Positions 1 to 11,950 of a stretch of DNA of 64,000 nucleotides are shown piece by piece. The stretch is taken from positions 72,942,028-73,006,027 of the forward strand of contig NC_088295.1 in the NCBI RefSeq assembly GCF_032854445.1, read 5' to 3'. Every line of letters starts with the position of its first letter. Position 1 is the first letter of the stretch. The DNA is from Liolophura sinensis. Taxonomy: Eukaryota; Mollusca; Polyplacophora; Chitonida; Chitonidae. Under the pieces are notes generated by a model that was given only the letters and a program-made list of their open reading frames with translations, did not search any database and was not told where the DNA came from. A program made the position numbers and the translations under genes.

Positions 1-990
1 CTGATTGTTTACCATTTTAAATGTGTTGGTTATTCTACCCCGCTGTCAGTTGGGGGTCGTGTGCAAATTTACATGTTAAATAGAGATGACCTTTCAAACA
101 ACATCGAATGTGTCACGCAACACACCAGCCGGTACGTTCAACTCCCCGAGTAAAATCATGCCGTTTTTGCCTCATTTTCTTCATCTTTTTGTGGTAGAAT
201 AGATTTCAACATCTTTGTCTTGGTGTCTGAACCTTAATTCATACCTCGTCAAATCCCCCCAAAACGCATTCTCGGGATTTGACGAGGTACGAAACACAGT
301 TAAGCGGTATCGGGTTACACAACAAACACCGCTATGGCGGTGTTAAACTCTTGAGCATTCGTTTGCACTGATAAACATTTTCCTTTCATGGAAGAAAAAA
401 AATGAACACACCAACCGAAACGAAGTCTTGTTTCTTATACCTCACGCAGAGTCACCATCTGAACTGAAGTCGTGGGCGTGTGTGGCGATTGGTTGATCAT
501 ACTTTAATTCCTGCGCTGTTGTGTCCCATAAAAATATTATGGCGAAGTTTTGTTATAATTTTGTCTTCAAATTCTGCAAACGGGGAACAACGTCATTCTT
601 TCTGTACAGATGTATTGTACAATTATTCAGGATTGGATCAAACTAGAAAATCACATGAGTGCACACATGTCTGGTAGGATATTACGGTATGTACGAGTTT
701 ATAATTCCATGTACTCTTAGCCAAAAAAGTGAGGGCAATTTCGGAGAATATTGAGACCACGCAAGGTTAAATTTTAGAAAGTTGGCGCCCGGAAGCCAAA
801 AATCGATCTTTTTATTTTATTTTATCCAATCATCATAAACAGCTACTGGAGGAAATTGGTCATGAATATTTTACTTAATGCTTGTATAATGACGCACTTA
901 GCTATTTGAAGATTACAGTGTATGTGTATACTTAGCAATTTAGCTAAATTTATAAGCAAGATTATGTAAGCCTTGTTGAAATCTACAGGG
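1..990. other. Intergenic DNA with one short hairpin
   Basis: No coding region, tRNA or recognisable repeat is visible apart from the 16-bp inverted repeat listed separately. The open frames are short and show no family motif. Confidence 0.5.
242..289. repeat. Perfect 16-bp inverted repeat (stem-loop)
   Basis: TACCTCGTCAAATCCC at 242-257 is the exact reverse complement of 274-289, separated by 16 nt. The function is unknown. It could be a relic of a foldback element or a structured RNA, but no neighbouring gene suggests a role. Confidence 0.7.
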
Positions 991-1003
991 CCCAGTTGTT
1001 CGA

Positions 1004-1284
1004 GTGAGTGAGTGCGTGCTTGGGGTTTAACATCGTGCTCAACAATTTTTGACGACGAAGGAATACTTAGGGTGTATGTAATATACCTCCTTGTTGCAGG
1101 ACGAATTTCCCCCGCTCTTTTATCTAGTGCTGCTTCACTGAGAAAACTTACCGACTGCAAGTAAGCCGCGTCGCCCGAGCCATTATACTGGTACGGGTCA
1201 ACCAGTCGTTGCACTATCCCCTTAATGCTTAACGCCAAGCGAGGAAGTTACAACTTCCTCTTTTAAAGTCTTTGGTGTGACTCC
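1004..1284 (-). mobile_element. SINE family 1, minus strand, with target-site duplication
   Basis: On the minus strand this runs from a short lead, through the palindromic GAGGAAGTTNNAACTTCCTC motif, to a tail of CTCA repeats that lies at the left edge. The same body occurs at about 3290, 30239 and 33725. Flanks CCAGTTGTTCGA (992-1003) and CCAGTTATTCGA (1285-1296) form a 12-bp target duplication with one mismatch, indicating retroposition. The tRNA-like head is missing, so the copy is 5'-truncated. A 131-codon open frame across it is a by-product of the repeat and not a gene. Confidence 0.85.
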
Positions 1285-1296
1285 CCAGTTATTCGA

Positions 1297-3285
1297 AAGT
1301 GTATTAGCTAATCTTTGTATTAAGTCATTTTTTATATTTAAATTTTTAGCCAAACGCATCAGCCAATGCAGTTCTCCAAAGTCAAAGCATAACAGCAGCA
1401 GTTTTAGTTCATACTTAATATAATGTTACACAATTTTTTTTAGGATAAGCACAAAACTGAAGACTTGGCTTAACTTAAATCTGGCGTTAAGTCTGAAACC
1501 AACTTTGAACAACCGGTCCCAGAGGAGAAGATTGCTTATCAATAACGCTTATTTGTGTATTGCGTTTGAATCATATAATGCGGCAAGGTAGACTGAAAAC
1601 GTACCCTAGTGTAATTGTTGTAAAGACAATAAATAAGTACGGTATGTAGAAGAAATCAAGACATTCAAGAACTCGGACTCAGGGCATGAAAATATAAATG
1701 ATCTCGTAAAACCCTTGGCTCTATTCAGTTTCTCCCATGCGATGTTGTTACACAAAACTGCGGCGATAAATTTGATCTAAGAACTGTTGTGAAGGTACGC
1801 CCATTTTGTGGGAGGCGTACTTGATGATTTATCAGACATCAGAGGGTCTTTATGATTGCGAGATCCACATTATTTGACTGCGGATAATCTATACGCTTGT
1901 CTCATTTGGGCCTGTAATTGTCCAAGATGAGTGCCTTTCTAGTCTTGATTAGACATACGATGTTGTTTAGCCATTATCTCACCGAGGCCACTTTCCCGGG
2001 GGTGCCTTTCAACTAACATATTCTTCCCATCGGCCCTTATTTTATTTCTTTTTGTGTGCAAAAAGGCCATCTATTATACGATTTGTATGTATGCTTGGGA
2101 TTTTATGTCGTACTTAAACATTTTTCATGTATATGACGATGAGGAGTCATTACATGTAGGTGTGTGTACATATATGGTGTGTTCTTGTGGCAGGTATTAT
2201 ACGGCCTCTTGGTTCAGATAGTTTGGGATCATTCTAAGGACGCGAGTACTTAAATTCTCGACAGAACACTGTTTAAGATAGGCCTAGTTAAAATAATTTA
2301 GGATAATTTAGAGAATTATTTATCTTTTATCCCTTATCATTTCATTTCTTCAAAGCTCTCATTTTATTAGATTCAACTGGCACAATTATGCGTCTGTATG
2401 AACATGATATACTTGTGTAATATTTAATTCATTTATTTATTTAATTGGTGTTTCACACCGTACTGAAGAATATTTCCCTTGCACTACGTGTCATATTTGA
2501 TGCAGTCATTACTACTATATGATACTTTTGATGAAAAAACCAATCGATAACCAACTGTTTTATTTCAGTTCATAAATTAACCTCGAAAATGTTTTTTTTT
2601 ATGGCATAGTTACCGTTATTTTGAAACTATTAATAAATGAAAAAAAACTTTCTTCATGCTAACGACAATTGATGAGTTGTACCTAAAATGTTAGTAAACG
2701 AGTCATTAAAATGCTTTTTTGATTAAAGAAGGTGGCAAAAATTGCTTTTTGGCATGTAAATTTACTCTGCTGTGTTGGATAATTCTGGAATTTTTTGACA
2801 TCGTTGTTTTGTATAGCATTACTGACTCGTTCTTATCTTTGAGATCAACATACCGGATATCTGTAAGACAAGTTTTTAATGAGAGCCGCCTGTACTATCA
2901 TGACTAATTGTCTTCTCTAGACTCTTGCCCTATACACGCCACTCGTGGGCACGTGTTGCCTTTATGATAAGCTTTTGATTAGTGAGTCCCTGCACTGCGT
3001 TTCGTGTCATTGGGGACATCAACAAGGAGACGACTACGATACAGAATTCTGAGTTGTGCTAACAAGCGACATAAAGCCTGGCCGTTTCCGGCAGCCTCCT
3101 GGGTATACAGGCTCAGGTGACACCGTCTCGTATTGTTGGATCTTTATAAAATCCAGTTGTGTACAACGGTATTGTTAAAGGTTCTATCTGGAAAGCGTTG
3201 AAGTCAAATTAAATATTATACAGCTGAAAATGCATCTATACCATATTCGCACACGTATACCAACCACGTGATTTTGTTCTCTTGG
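1297..3285. other. Intergenic DNA without recognised genes
   Basis: The stretch is AT-rich with several homopolymer runs. The only recognised item is a short SINE family 2 tail near 2426-2476. No supported gene or other repeat was seen. Confidence 0.5.
2426..2476 (-). mobile_element. SINE family 2 tail fragment
   Basis: ATTTATTTATTTAATTGGTG followed by a diverged ACACCGTACTGAAGAATATT is the reverse complement of the 3' end of SINE family 2. Only about 50 bp remain, so it is a severely 5'-truncated or eroded copy. Confidence 0.65.
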
Positions 3286-3286
3286 G

Positions 3287-3613
3287 CGCGGTAGATCCAG
3301 GATCAATCCTTGATCGAGTCACACCTAAGACTTTAAAAGAGGAAGTTGTAACTTCCTCGCTTGGCGTCCAGCGTGAAGGGGATAGTGCAAAGACTGGTTG
3401 ACCCGTATCAGTATAAGTGCTCGGGCGGGGCGGCTTACTTGCCTTCGGTAAGTCGTCTCAGTGAAGCAGCACTAAATAAAAGAGCGGTGGAAATCCGTCC
3501 TGCAACAAGGAGGCACATCACACGTACATGCACCCTAAGGATTCCTTCGTCATCATATGACTGAAAAATTGTTGAGTACGACGTTAAACCCCAAGCACTC
3601 ACTCACTCACTCA
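3287..3613 (+). mobile_element. SINE family 1, plus strand
   Basis: It starts near a tRNA-like B-box relic (GATCGAGTCACACC around 3313), continues through the palindromic GAGGAAGTTGTAACTTCCTC at about 3340-3359, and ends with GACGTTAAACCCCAAGCACT and CACT/CTCA repeats. It is closely similar to the copies at 30239 and 33725. No clear target duplication was found, so the exact edges are approximate. Confidence 0.8.
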
Positions 3614-4170
3614 AATGCGCTAAGGTTGAACGAATGGCCGACTTGAGACGAAGGTTAAGTTGAAAGATTGCTCTCGTAGAACACGTGGTTAAGTTGAACA
3701 GGATGTTATCCTGAAGAGGTGATCTACATGAAGGCGAAGTCAAAAGGCTGACAAATTTGAACAAGCGGTTACGTTAAATGGGTGGTTATGTTCATGAAGT
3801 GGTCAAGTGGAAGGTGATGTTATGTTAAAGAGGTGGTCAAATTGAAGTGGAGGTTAAGTTGAAGGTTGACCGTGTTGAACCATTTATCAAGTTGAACGCT
3901 TCTCATTTGCTGAGCTGATGGTCAGGTTGAACGCTTGTTCAAGTTGAACGTTCTGGAGAAACCTACGACCATGCACAGGCTACAGGAAGACTTTTCTACG
4001 TACGGCCGGAGAAGATGATAGTATGAACGGGGCTAAAACTCACAGCGATGGCATTTTTGAGTGGTCATTGTTCTGCGCTAGAGTGGACATGTGAAGGGGT
4101 AATCCAGCTGAAGGCGAGATCGTATTGAACAAGTTGTTAAGTTGAACTGCGTTTGAAGTGTAACGATTGG
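3614..4170. repeat. Degenerate GTTGAA-rich minisatellite
   Basis: Variants of GGTTAAGTTGAACG recur at irregular spacing of roughly 20-40 bp throughout. Divergence is high, so the array is old. No reading frame spans it. Confidence 0.55.
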
Positions 4171-5810
4171 CAAGTTCAAGAGGTGGTTTTTATAAAGAAC
4201 ACAATATTTGCCTACCATCCCCACATGGCGTTAGGAGAAATTACACATATGTAAGTTTATATAATCAACAGGTTTTGCTAATAAACATTGTACATTGTAA
4301 ATAACACTATTTATCTTGCAATGACGAAAAATTATTTGGCTGTGTGATAGAATTCCCAAAAAACAATAAACACTTTTGTTATATGAACAAAAGCTGTGCT
4401 CTTTCCAACAAAAGTCTTGTTTCATATTTGCACAGCTCTATGTCTTGTGTTGAGTCAAAGCGAAAGACAGCCCCTGACTAATGTTTATGTCCACTGAAAG
4501 ACTACCATTCAAAATATCTTAATGTAATCTTTTTTTTAAATAAATATTTTTTATTAGATTTTTTCAACCCACTAAACGCTTAGTGAAACTTCGTCTTGAC
4601 ACAGCTTCAGTGCATCTCCATTATCGATAGCAAGGTGACGCAAGGTTTACTCTATCTCTCTAACGTCGAAGTTATTTTTCGTATCATAGTCAAAGCAGTA
4701 GCCTGTGCTGTGGATAAATGTTGTGGACTTCGGCAATGGAGGCTCAAGTGATAAATAACTTTCTCGGAAACTGGACATACTGGAAGGACATTTCATCCAC
4801 TGCTTGAACTGTTGAACAGTAAGCCTGCTTTATCATTTATAGTTTAAGTAGCCTACATATGCACGAAAGGGGTATTCCTGGTTTATGTCTAGGCTCCCAA
4901 GGGGTTGTGCTGGTCTTTTTGACCCCTGTTAAATATTGACAAAATTACAATAGGATTGTTGTACAACTAGTTTCATGCTGAATTCTGCAGCAAAAGGAAA
5001 TAAATCTGAGCAAAACAGAGGCTGACCTAGGCATTCGACTGTTGCTGAATTTTATGCTTCGGAATTTGTGGTAGTGGCTTCCAAGATAAGAACAGTGCTG
5101 ACCTAGTTATCGCGGACGTCAGGGAAAGCACCTCGGCCTGAACACGGCATTTCAAAAAGTTTACTGTATTTTATAACAGAAAAAAGAAAGAAATTATCTT
5201 TTGTATGCAGAAAAGATAAAGGAGCATAATTTAAATTTTTCTTTTTTCATAAACTTAGAGAAAAAGAATTATGTCATAAAATTTAATTAATTTTAAGCAT
5301 TGTCGGGTGAGGCACCAACCTTGGCACCACTTATGAATTTTTCACTGACTCTGATATTTGTTATTTAGAAACTGCTTACTAAACGGTAAAATGAACGACA
5401 AAAAATGTATTTGTATAATTTGAACAGCCTGTAGGCTTAGGGTCTGTTGTGAGACGGTAGGCCTGTGCTACTGTCTGACATACTCTGTGATACCGTCGTT
5501 GAATATTACACGGCTTGTAAATGAACTAATTTTACGCCTGTGATGGTCCATAAATGATACAGACTTGTCCCACAACACTTTGTGAAATGGCCCCTAGGCT
5601 ATATGTAACAAAATCGTTGTAAACGATCTCAGAATGATATCTAATGCAGCAGTTCCGTGTTATATGTCATTTCATCGACTGAATGGGTAAAGGCTACGCC
5701 ACAGATTAGGCCGCGCAATCTGATAGCAGCGTGTTTAATTGAATAAAATTCTCAAGATGAAAGAATCCTGCTTTCGATTGAAATATATTTTAGCCAGGTA
5801 CTGTTTTGTC
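4171..5810. other. Intergenic DNA, nothing recognised
   Basis: AT-rich sequence with no supported coding region, RNA gene or repeat array. Confidence 0.45.
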
Positions 5811-5812
5811 CT

Positions 5813-6057
5813 TTAACACAATGTCTTGTATTGAAAGAATTGAAAACAAGATGTGTTCAATGTTATATACGATACTTGTTGTAAAATACACAAGTTTTGG
5901 TGTACTGCATAAATTACTTCATTTTGGTTCAACACAAGTTTGTGTTTTATTATTTTATAACACAAACCGTGAGCTTGACATTCATTTAACACATGTTTGT
6001 GTTGGGGTAACACATTTATGTGTCGAATGAAAACATCACAAGTTGTTGTGTTCGATT
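5813..6057. repeat. Cluster of palindromic AACACA/TGTGTT motifs
   Basis: AACACAAGTTTGTGTT-type inverted half-sites recur many times in about 245 bp, for example AACACAAGTTTGTGTT near 5931, AACACATGTTTGTGTT near 5989, and ACAAGTTGTTGTGTTCG near 6037. Half-sites occur on both strands, which also leaves both strands open for 70-80 codons. It looks like a low-complexity element or MITE interior and not a gene. Confidence 0.6.
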
Positions 6058-7207
6058 TCGACAAAAGAGGTTTTTGTGTGCGAGATCGATTGGTAGTTTG
6101 ACTTCACATCTGATACTTCTTCCGGACTTTCCAGTTCCGATTATCAAAATAAACAGATGACATTTATCTTTTATTAGCTGGAAATCTATTGGGACTTTTG
6201 AACTCCGTCTCTTGGGTTTGGGCGGAATATGTTGTTCTGTTAAATAGATTTCTCCTTATCCTAATTCTGTACAGTTACGTCTATGACAATGATGTATACA
6301 CGCCAGTCGGCGCTGTAAAATATACGTCAGTAATCATCCTCTGGTAAGACAAAGAAAGATGACAGTTTCAGATGTGAACAATTAAAGTGTATTTTTACCC
6401 TGTATGTTGATTTGGAAAGTCAGATGGTGTGTTAGTTTACTCGAATCTTTGAAAGAATGAGTGACTGTTGTGTTGTGTAAGCAACCTTTTAGTCAAACAA
6501 CAACACCCCTAAACCTCGGTCGTCTACCTGTTCTTTTGCAGGAAAACACCTGAATTGTATACGCTACAAATGGGAAGGTTCGCTAAACAGTGCCGGATGG
6601 GCAAGATGTTTATATGCCGTAGCTTTCTGAAACGACTTACATTTCCGTCTTTCCTGTCACGTTCGTTATTTGCTATTCTAATGTATCACTTTAGTCAGCA
6701 GAAGCGCCACGAAATTGTATACGAAAGAAGAAAGCTCACTGACTTTGAAAGATCGATATGGTGAATAGCGCAATCTTTTCTTCCGTTTTAGTTTTTCTCA
6801 AATGTTTGTCTTAATAGCTCCCTTGTCAGGTCAAATACAGCTACACATACTGTATGTATGGGAAACAGATAAATATCACGTTGGCTGTTTAACGCATTTT
6901 TTGAAAACGATTGTAAACCCTAAAATTTAGCCAAGAAACTTTGCTTCCTTTTCATCATTCCAGAAAAACCACTAGACTTGAAAGTTGATATCCGGCCATT
7001 TGAAACTACGGGTAGGGCTGTCAACCTTCTCGTATTACAGCACACAGATTAAATATAAGAACACGATGGACCACAATGGATACGTTTTTGTCACGATTAT
7101 CTAAGACAAAATATGTAGTTTTTCCCTGGACGACAATGTTGTATCCAAATGCCACTGTAAACGATGCTGTACTTATCCCACAATGGATGGGAAATATACA
7201 GTATTTC
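6058..7207. other. Intergenic DNA, nothing recognised
   Basis: Short open frames only. None shows a domain or signal I can support. Confidence 0.45.
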
Positions 7208-7220
7208 ATCGAATCAAATA

Positions 7221-7487
7221 GGGGCCTCCGTGGCTCAGTTGTGGTTAGCGCGCTAGCGCAGCGTAATGACCCAGGAGTCTCTCACCAATGCGGTCGCTGT
7301 GAGTTCAATTCCAGCTCATGCTGGGTTCCTCTTCGGTCGTACCTGGGAAGGTCTGTCAGCAACCTGCGAATGGTCGTGAGTTTCCCCCGGGCTGTGCCCG
7401 ATTTCCACCCACCATAATGCTGTCCGCCGTCGTATAAGTGAAATATTCTTGAGTACGGCGTAAAACACCAATCAAATCAAATCAAAT
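7221..7487 (+). mobile_element. SINE family 2, full length, with target-site duplication
   Basis: The head is tRNA-like: an A-box region (TGGCTCAGTTGTGGTTAGCG) and a B-box region (GGTCGCTGTGAGTTCAATTC). The body continues through GGAAGGTCTGTCAGCAACCT and a GTATAAGTGAAATATTCTTG segment to a CAATCAAATCAAA tail. ATCGAATCAAATA flanks the copy at 7208-7220 and 7486-7498, although the duplication overlaps the similar tail. This is a non-autonomous retroposon transcribed by RNA polymerase III and dependent on a LINE for mobilisation. Confidence 0.9.
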
Positions 7488-7498
7488 CGAATCAAATA

Positions 7499-7795
7499 CC
7501 ACGGAGGGTGCTAGATAGGGTAGGTGCCTGTTCACTCCTAACGGAAAGGATTTAATTAAATTCCGCGTGTTTCGTTGGGTCAACTTTTACATTTGCAAGA
7601 GACAAATGGATCCACAGTTATTTCACGTTCATTGGTTCTGGAAATTTGGACAGTAATTTACCCAGGGGATATTGGTCCTGATGTTTATTCATTCTGATGT
7701 CAACTGTCCACTTGACATGTCGTTTTGGTGTTTTGTAGAATCAAGGTCAGCCATAGCGATATCCTTGCGCGAATGAAGAATTAGCCCACAGCTTA
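7499..7795 (+). repeat. Long-repeat block A, partial copy
   Basis: It matches parts of the other block A copies, for example TCCTGATGTTTATTCATTCTG and the CAAGGTCAGCCATAGCGATATCC region, which align with 36290-36400 and 40430-40480. Divergence is high. Confidence 0.55.
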
Positions 7796-7832
7796 TTTAC
7801 TGCCCCACCACAGCTTATTTACTGCCCCGCCA
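7789..7832. repeat. Short tandem duplication
   Basis: CACAGCTTATTTACTGCCCC occurs twice in a row, about 22 bp apart. Confidence 0.8.
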
Positions 7833-7999
7833 CTATTACGAGGCTCCCAGATCAGAGAGAATGTCCACTGTGCGCATAGCGTGTGGGTGCAATGGCGGAA
7901 CCAATTTCTAACCCAAAGAACCAATAGTGATTGTCCAAAGAAATTGCATATTGCTGCATAGCGAGATGAGTGCCATTTATCGCTACACAAAGTGCATTC

Positions 8000-8960
8000 A
8001 TCTATGTGATGGCGATATTGATTGAAAGTCCGGCTCCAAAGATTTTCTTGGAAAAATGTGTACGGCGTGTTTGATGCTGAGCGTCACTGTGATGTGACCT
8101 GCTGATGGGATTTTAAGTTTATGATCATTACCTTCCACCGACTAATCGCTTCGGAAGGTCGTGGTGGCCTAGATACTCACATTTTTATATGATATGAATA
8201 GGGGCTATATGAAGGACTGTTGCACTTTTACTACGTTGTAAGCCAAGTCGGCATTTTAGGATTCTCGCGAGTTCACGCAGATAAGGACAAGACAGGGTGG
8301 GGCTCTCGCAAACTAACGTAGCTCATAGGCGAGGTGTTAAAGTACTTGCATAGTCGGGTCTGTCGGCCCAACGTCACCGTGAGCAACTGTCGTAAAAATC
8401 ACGACTTAGTCACGTTTGTTCGCGAGAACCCTCACCCTGTTACGTCTCAACCTGTGTGAACTCGAGATATTCCTGAAATGCCGATTCGGCTTATACTGAT
8501 ACCAAAAACAACTATTGGTTATTACTAATCACTACTTGAATTCTACCGAGCAGTGTTTCTGGCAATGCACACAAAGGCTTTCATTGTACAGATTAAAATT
8601 GTGAAGGTGTGAATAGATCTTCCATAAATTGTTATCGGTAAATTGAACCTGGCACAATGACCCATGGCGAATACACCTCTGATGTTTGGTCTCATCCTCT
8701 CCCAATCCATCAGCATGGCGGAAAGTGAGTACTAAATCTAAACTAAATCGATGTCTTTGTTTATTTGTGGTTTACCATTTATGCAAGGTGGAAATATTCA
8801 AGCATTTGTCTAATATCTCATGACAACAGATGTTGTTCTGCGGGTACAACCACCTGAGAATACTAAACACGATATTACTTTCTTTTGGAAGGCAAGGCCA
8901 TGGCCGCAGACTGTAGGCCTACATATCAGTCTTATGGTCGTCGACAGGAATGTTGATATA
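8000..8960 (+). repeat. Long-repeat block C, interrupted by a MITE
   Basis: It is similar to 11950-12750, about 22960-23440 and 40600-40960. Shared landmarks are TTATGATCATTACCTTCCAC, GGAAGGTCGTGGTGGCCTAG, and a segment near CCAATCCATCAGCATGGCGG. The 251-bp foldback element at 8241-8491 has no counterpart in the 12-kb copy and is therefore a later insertion. Confidence 0.65.
8241..8491. mobile_element. Foldback MITE flanked by TA
   Basis: The ends form inverted repeats: AGCCAAGTCGGCATTTTAGGA on the left and AGCCGAATCGGCATTTCAGGA on the reverse of the right. Similarity extends inward for about 80 bp, so most of the 251 bp folds on itself. A TA dinucleotide lies on each side (8239-8240 and 8492-8493), as for Tc1/mariner-type insertions. 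It has no coding capacity. The homologous block near 12240 lacks it. Confidence 0.75.
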
Positions 8961-9057
8961 GACTACTGAGGGATATTTTCATTTCTAAAGATGTTAAAAC
9001 AGACAGCACAGTTATTCTTGTAGGTTTTTGTCCGAGTTATTATCGAGTGAATCCAAT

Positions 9058-9342
9058 CCTGCATTCGTACATCAGTACTTAGCTAATCATCCTGTATTCG
9101 TCGATCACTCCTTAGCTAATCATCCTGTAATCGTCCATCACTTCTTAGCTAATCATCCTGTAATCGTCCATCACTTCTTAGCTAATCATCCTGTAATCGT
9201 ACACCACTCCTTAGCTAATCATCCTGCATTCGTACACCACTCCTTAGTTTATCATCCTGCATTCGTACACCACTCCTTAGCTAATCATCCTGCATTCGTA
9301 CACCACTCCTTAGTTTATCATCCTGCATTCGTCCATCACTCG
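9058..9342. repeat. 33-bp minisatellite, about 8.5 units
   Basis: The unit is a variant of CATTCGTACACCACTCCTTA plus GCTAATCATCCTG. The last units alternate between GCTAATCAT and GTTTATCAT, which suggests recent 66-bp duplication. Because 33 is divisible by three, one frame stays open for 127 codons and reads as an 11-residue repeat (HHSLANHPAFV type). There is no other sign that it is translated. Degenerate relatives occur near 23840-24110 and 40980-41170. Confidence 0.9.
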
Positions 9343-9727
9343 AGAACAGAAGATCCTACATTTACACACACATACATAAAAAGGCATTATAAAACAAAGA
9401 GCAGGTTTTAAGGAAAGTGAAGAATGATTATACCATTGAATTAAAGCATAAATTGTGTTTCTTAAAAACACCTCTGTTACATACATATTTTCAGTGAAAT
9501 ATGTATGTGGTCGGAAATATTCGGAAACTGATGAACAAACTGAGAACACAGGACCACACTAGCGCTCCCACTTTGGGCTCTCCCTCATCAAAGTTGTTTT
9601 GATTGCTATCACCGCTGACGTTACCACAGCAGGCTGCTTCATTTCCAAGTCAAAAAAGAACATGTTTATTGAACAATTAAGTTTCTCCTAATACCTAAAT
9701 ACCTAATATCTAAATTCTTTCTTACAG
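9343..9727. other. Intergenic DNA, nothing recognised
   Basis: No gene or array is visible between the minisatellite and the next long-repeat block. Confidence 0.4.
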
Positions 9728-11170
9728 ATTTTATTCTTCCTTGTGGCGCCTCAAAACTATTAAAATAAAAACACATGCAATCATAGCTTCTTTACTTGGT
9801 GTGATTTGGACATGCCTTAAACATAAATAAATAGTCTGGTATAAAATTATTCTAGTTCAGATAACTTGCCTAGTGCCTTATTCTGACATGTAATGTACTA
9901 TAGGCGTGTTCCGAATTACCTTCCTTAATACACGACAACAACGCCCCACGAGAAGTGTCCCTCGTCTGTTAAAGTATGCAGCATGTATGTTATATCACAA
10001 CAGTGAGAGGTATTTTCTGGGCCACAGAATGTGAACAAAGACACATGATATCAGCCTTTGAAAGCCGCAGAAATTTCGAGGGGTCTTAAATGAAATCGTT
10101 GTTTCTTAGCTAAGGTAGAATATACACATCTGAAGGAGATGAAGCTATCTGTTGTATTTAATTAGGGCCAGGAATTTTAAATTACATTCGAATGGATTTA
10201 AAAAACACATAACGTTAATATTGGGCTTTCCTAATAAGCTTAGAAAATTAAAATCTGTGTTAAGGCTAGGTCTTTAAAAAGCTCATGCTCCTTTCACTCT
10301 GAAACTTGCCAATAGCCATTTTTTGAGGTCCTGCATAGTCACAACTTACTCCTAAAAACGCACCTTTCCTACGGAAGAGTAACCTCAAGTGAGGTAGTTT
10401 TGTGCGGCCCTAACGCAAGCAAGGAGAAAGACGGAGTATAAATAAATCCAAACGGTGCAGAAATGCGATAATACCGCATCAAGGCGTATTGAGGATGTCC
10501 ATCGCCATTAGGATTTAATAAGACTTCGTAAGTTTCGTTTATTAAACATTTACATTTTCAAGGAGCAAAGTGTTCCATAATTATTCTACTTTTATGATTA
10601 ATTTCAACAAACATTTGCCGAGGGTATATTGTTAATTATGTTTGCTCATTCTGACATTCCGCGTGACTTGCTCTGCCGTGCAATCAGGGACAGGCATGGC
10701 GACATCGCGTCACGAGACGCTTACTGTCGGTGCGAGAGGATTTCTTTGGGAGCACTCGTTTTACTAATCTCACAGGCGCCATCAAGTTCAAACAGACTTG
10801 TGTTGTTTATTATCCGAACACAACAAACCAGAATTACATCGTCCCTGAGATTCGCGTCCTATCTCTCTCCGCAGGGGTATCACAAATCCTTTTTAGCAGC
10901 TATCTGTATCACGTGACTGGTAAATAATAGCAATGCCATGTGGAGGCTTATCCTAACAGCGAACTGACTGGCAATGCATATACCACATGGACTTACAGTG
11001 ACAAACTTTAGTCAAACGATCAGTCAAATGATTATCAAAAATAAAACATATACTCCATACAGTCCATCTCGGTGAAGTTGTGTCGAGAAGTGAAAGTGAA
11101 ACGAGAACACGAGAAGTGAATAAATGGAATCATTCCTTGAAAGGAACACTAAGCACGGCTACTGTGCGCA
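9728..11170 (+). repeat. Long-repeat block A, first long copy
   Basis: It shares CCTTGTGGCGCCTCAAAAC, ATTCTGACATGTAATGTACT and a TTTCGTTTATTAAACATTTACATTTTCA-like segment (listed here only as its start TTTCGTTTATTAAACATT) with copies at about 35753 and 39580. The end contains GGAATCATTCCTTGAAAGGA, matching 36450 and 40530. About 10690-11040 appears to be extra sequence in this copy. Confidence 0.65.
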
Positions 11171-11202
11171 TCTACACAGAGACTATCATAACAGTTTGCG
11201 AT

Positions 11203-11290
11203 CCGTGATGATGTATCAGCTAGAGTTGTCTGACGCTCGGCTGATTAGACAGGCCGGCCTGCGACAAAGATAGCTGATACAACATCGTGG
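11203..11290. repeat. Imperfect inverted repeat around GGCCGGCC
   Basis: The arms 11203-11230 and 11263-11290 are 28 bp each and pair with a few mismatches (GATGTATCAGCTA against TAGCTGATACAACATC). GGCCGGCC lies between them. This is a possible small foldback element. Confidence 0.6.
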
Positions 11291-11950
11291 AACCTTTATT
11301 TTTGCGTAGTAAATGATCATCAGGCAGTATAGACCGACTTGCTACAACGAAAGACCCTAGAGAAAAAATGTAGTTTATCTATTAATGAACACAATCTCTT
11401 CAGCCTGAATATAATTATTTTCTTTTAATTTCTATTTCATTAGTTTCAAATGAAAAACTATTTAAAATAAATCAATATAGTGAACGTTCAAGAGCCTAAA
11501 CTATTACAAGGTCGCCACTTCACAAAACGCAGTCAAATCCCAACGCCACGGGAATCTCCTCACGCTCTGTCGTCACGTGAGAGAGACGTACAACAGTGAT
11601 GCATTTACTGAAAATACCATCCTCATGCGGCCGTGTAGCCACTGTTCGTGTGTCGTTGTAGCTCTGGTGACTCCACTAGAAATTTTCAAAGCGAGCAGTG
11701 AACATTGATCATGGGGCACAGTAAGAAATTAATGATGAAACTACTGGCCACTGTCGTGAGTGTACGAACGGCGAATATATTTGCTATTTTTACTGTTTAC
11801 ATTCACAAGATGGGAAGACGAAAGACGCCGGGTTCATAGAAACAGTAGGCCTAAATTTCGGATTCATGTTACAAATTTATTCCACCCTGAAATGAGATCA
11901 GATCATCGATGGTATGGGATTGATCAACATGAATCGCTGTAGCATAACGC
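11291..11950. other. Intergenic DNA, nothing recognised
   Basis: Short open frames only, without family features. Confidence 0.4.

Noticed and set aside
843-1238. 131-codon open frame on the minus strand, with relatives at 3361, 30353 and 33780
   Set aside because: All lie inside SINE family 1. The similarity follows from the repeat, and the frame ends differ between copies.
8160-8500. Short host exon pair in the GC-richer segment
   Set aside because: The GC-richer segment folds on itself and is flanked by TA, so it is explained as a MITE.
9028-9411. 127-codon histidine-rich frame that could be a repeat protein
   Set aside because: It is a direct consequence of a 33-bp tandem repeat. There is no start context, signal sequence, or conserved flanking exon.
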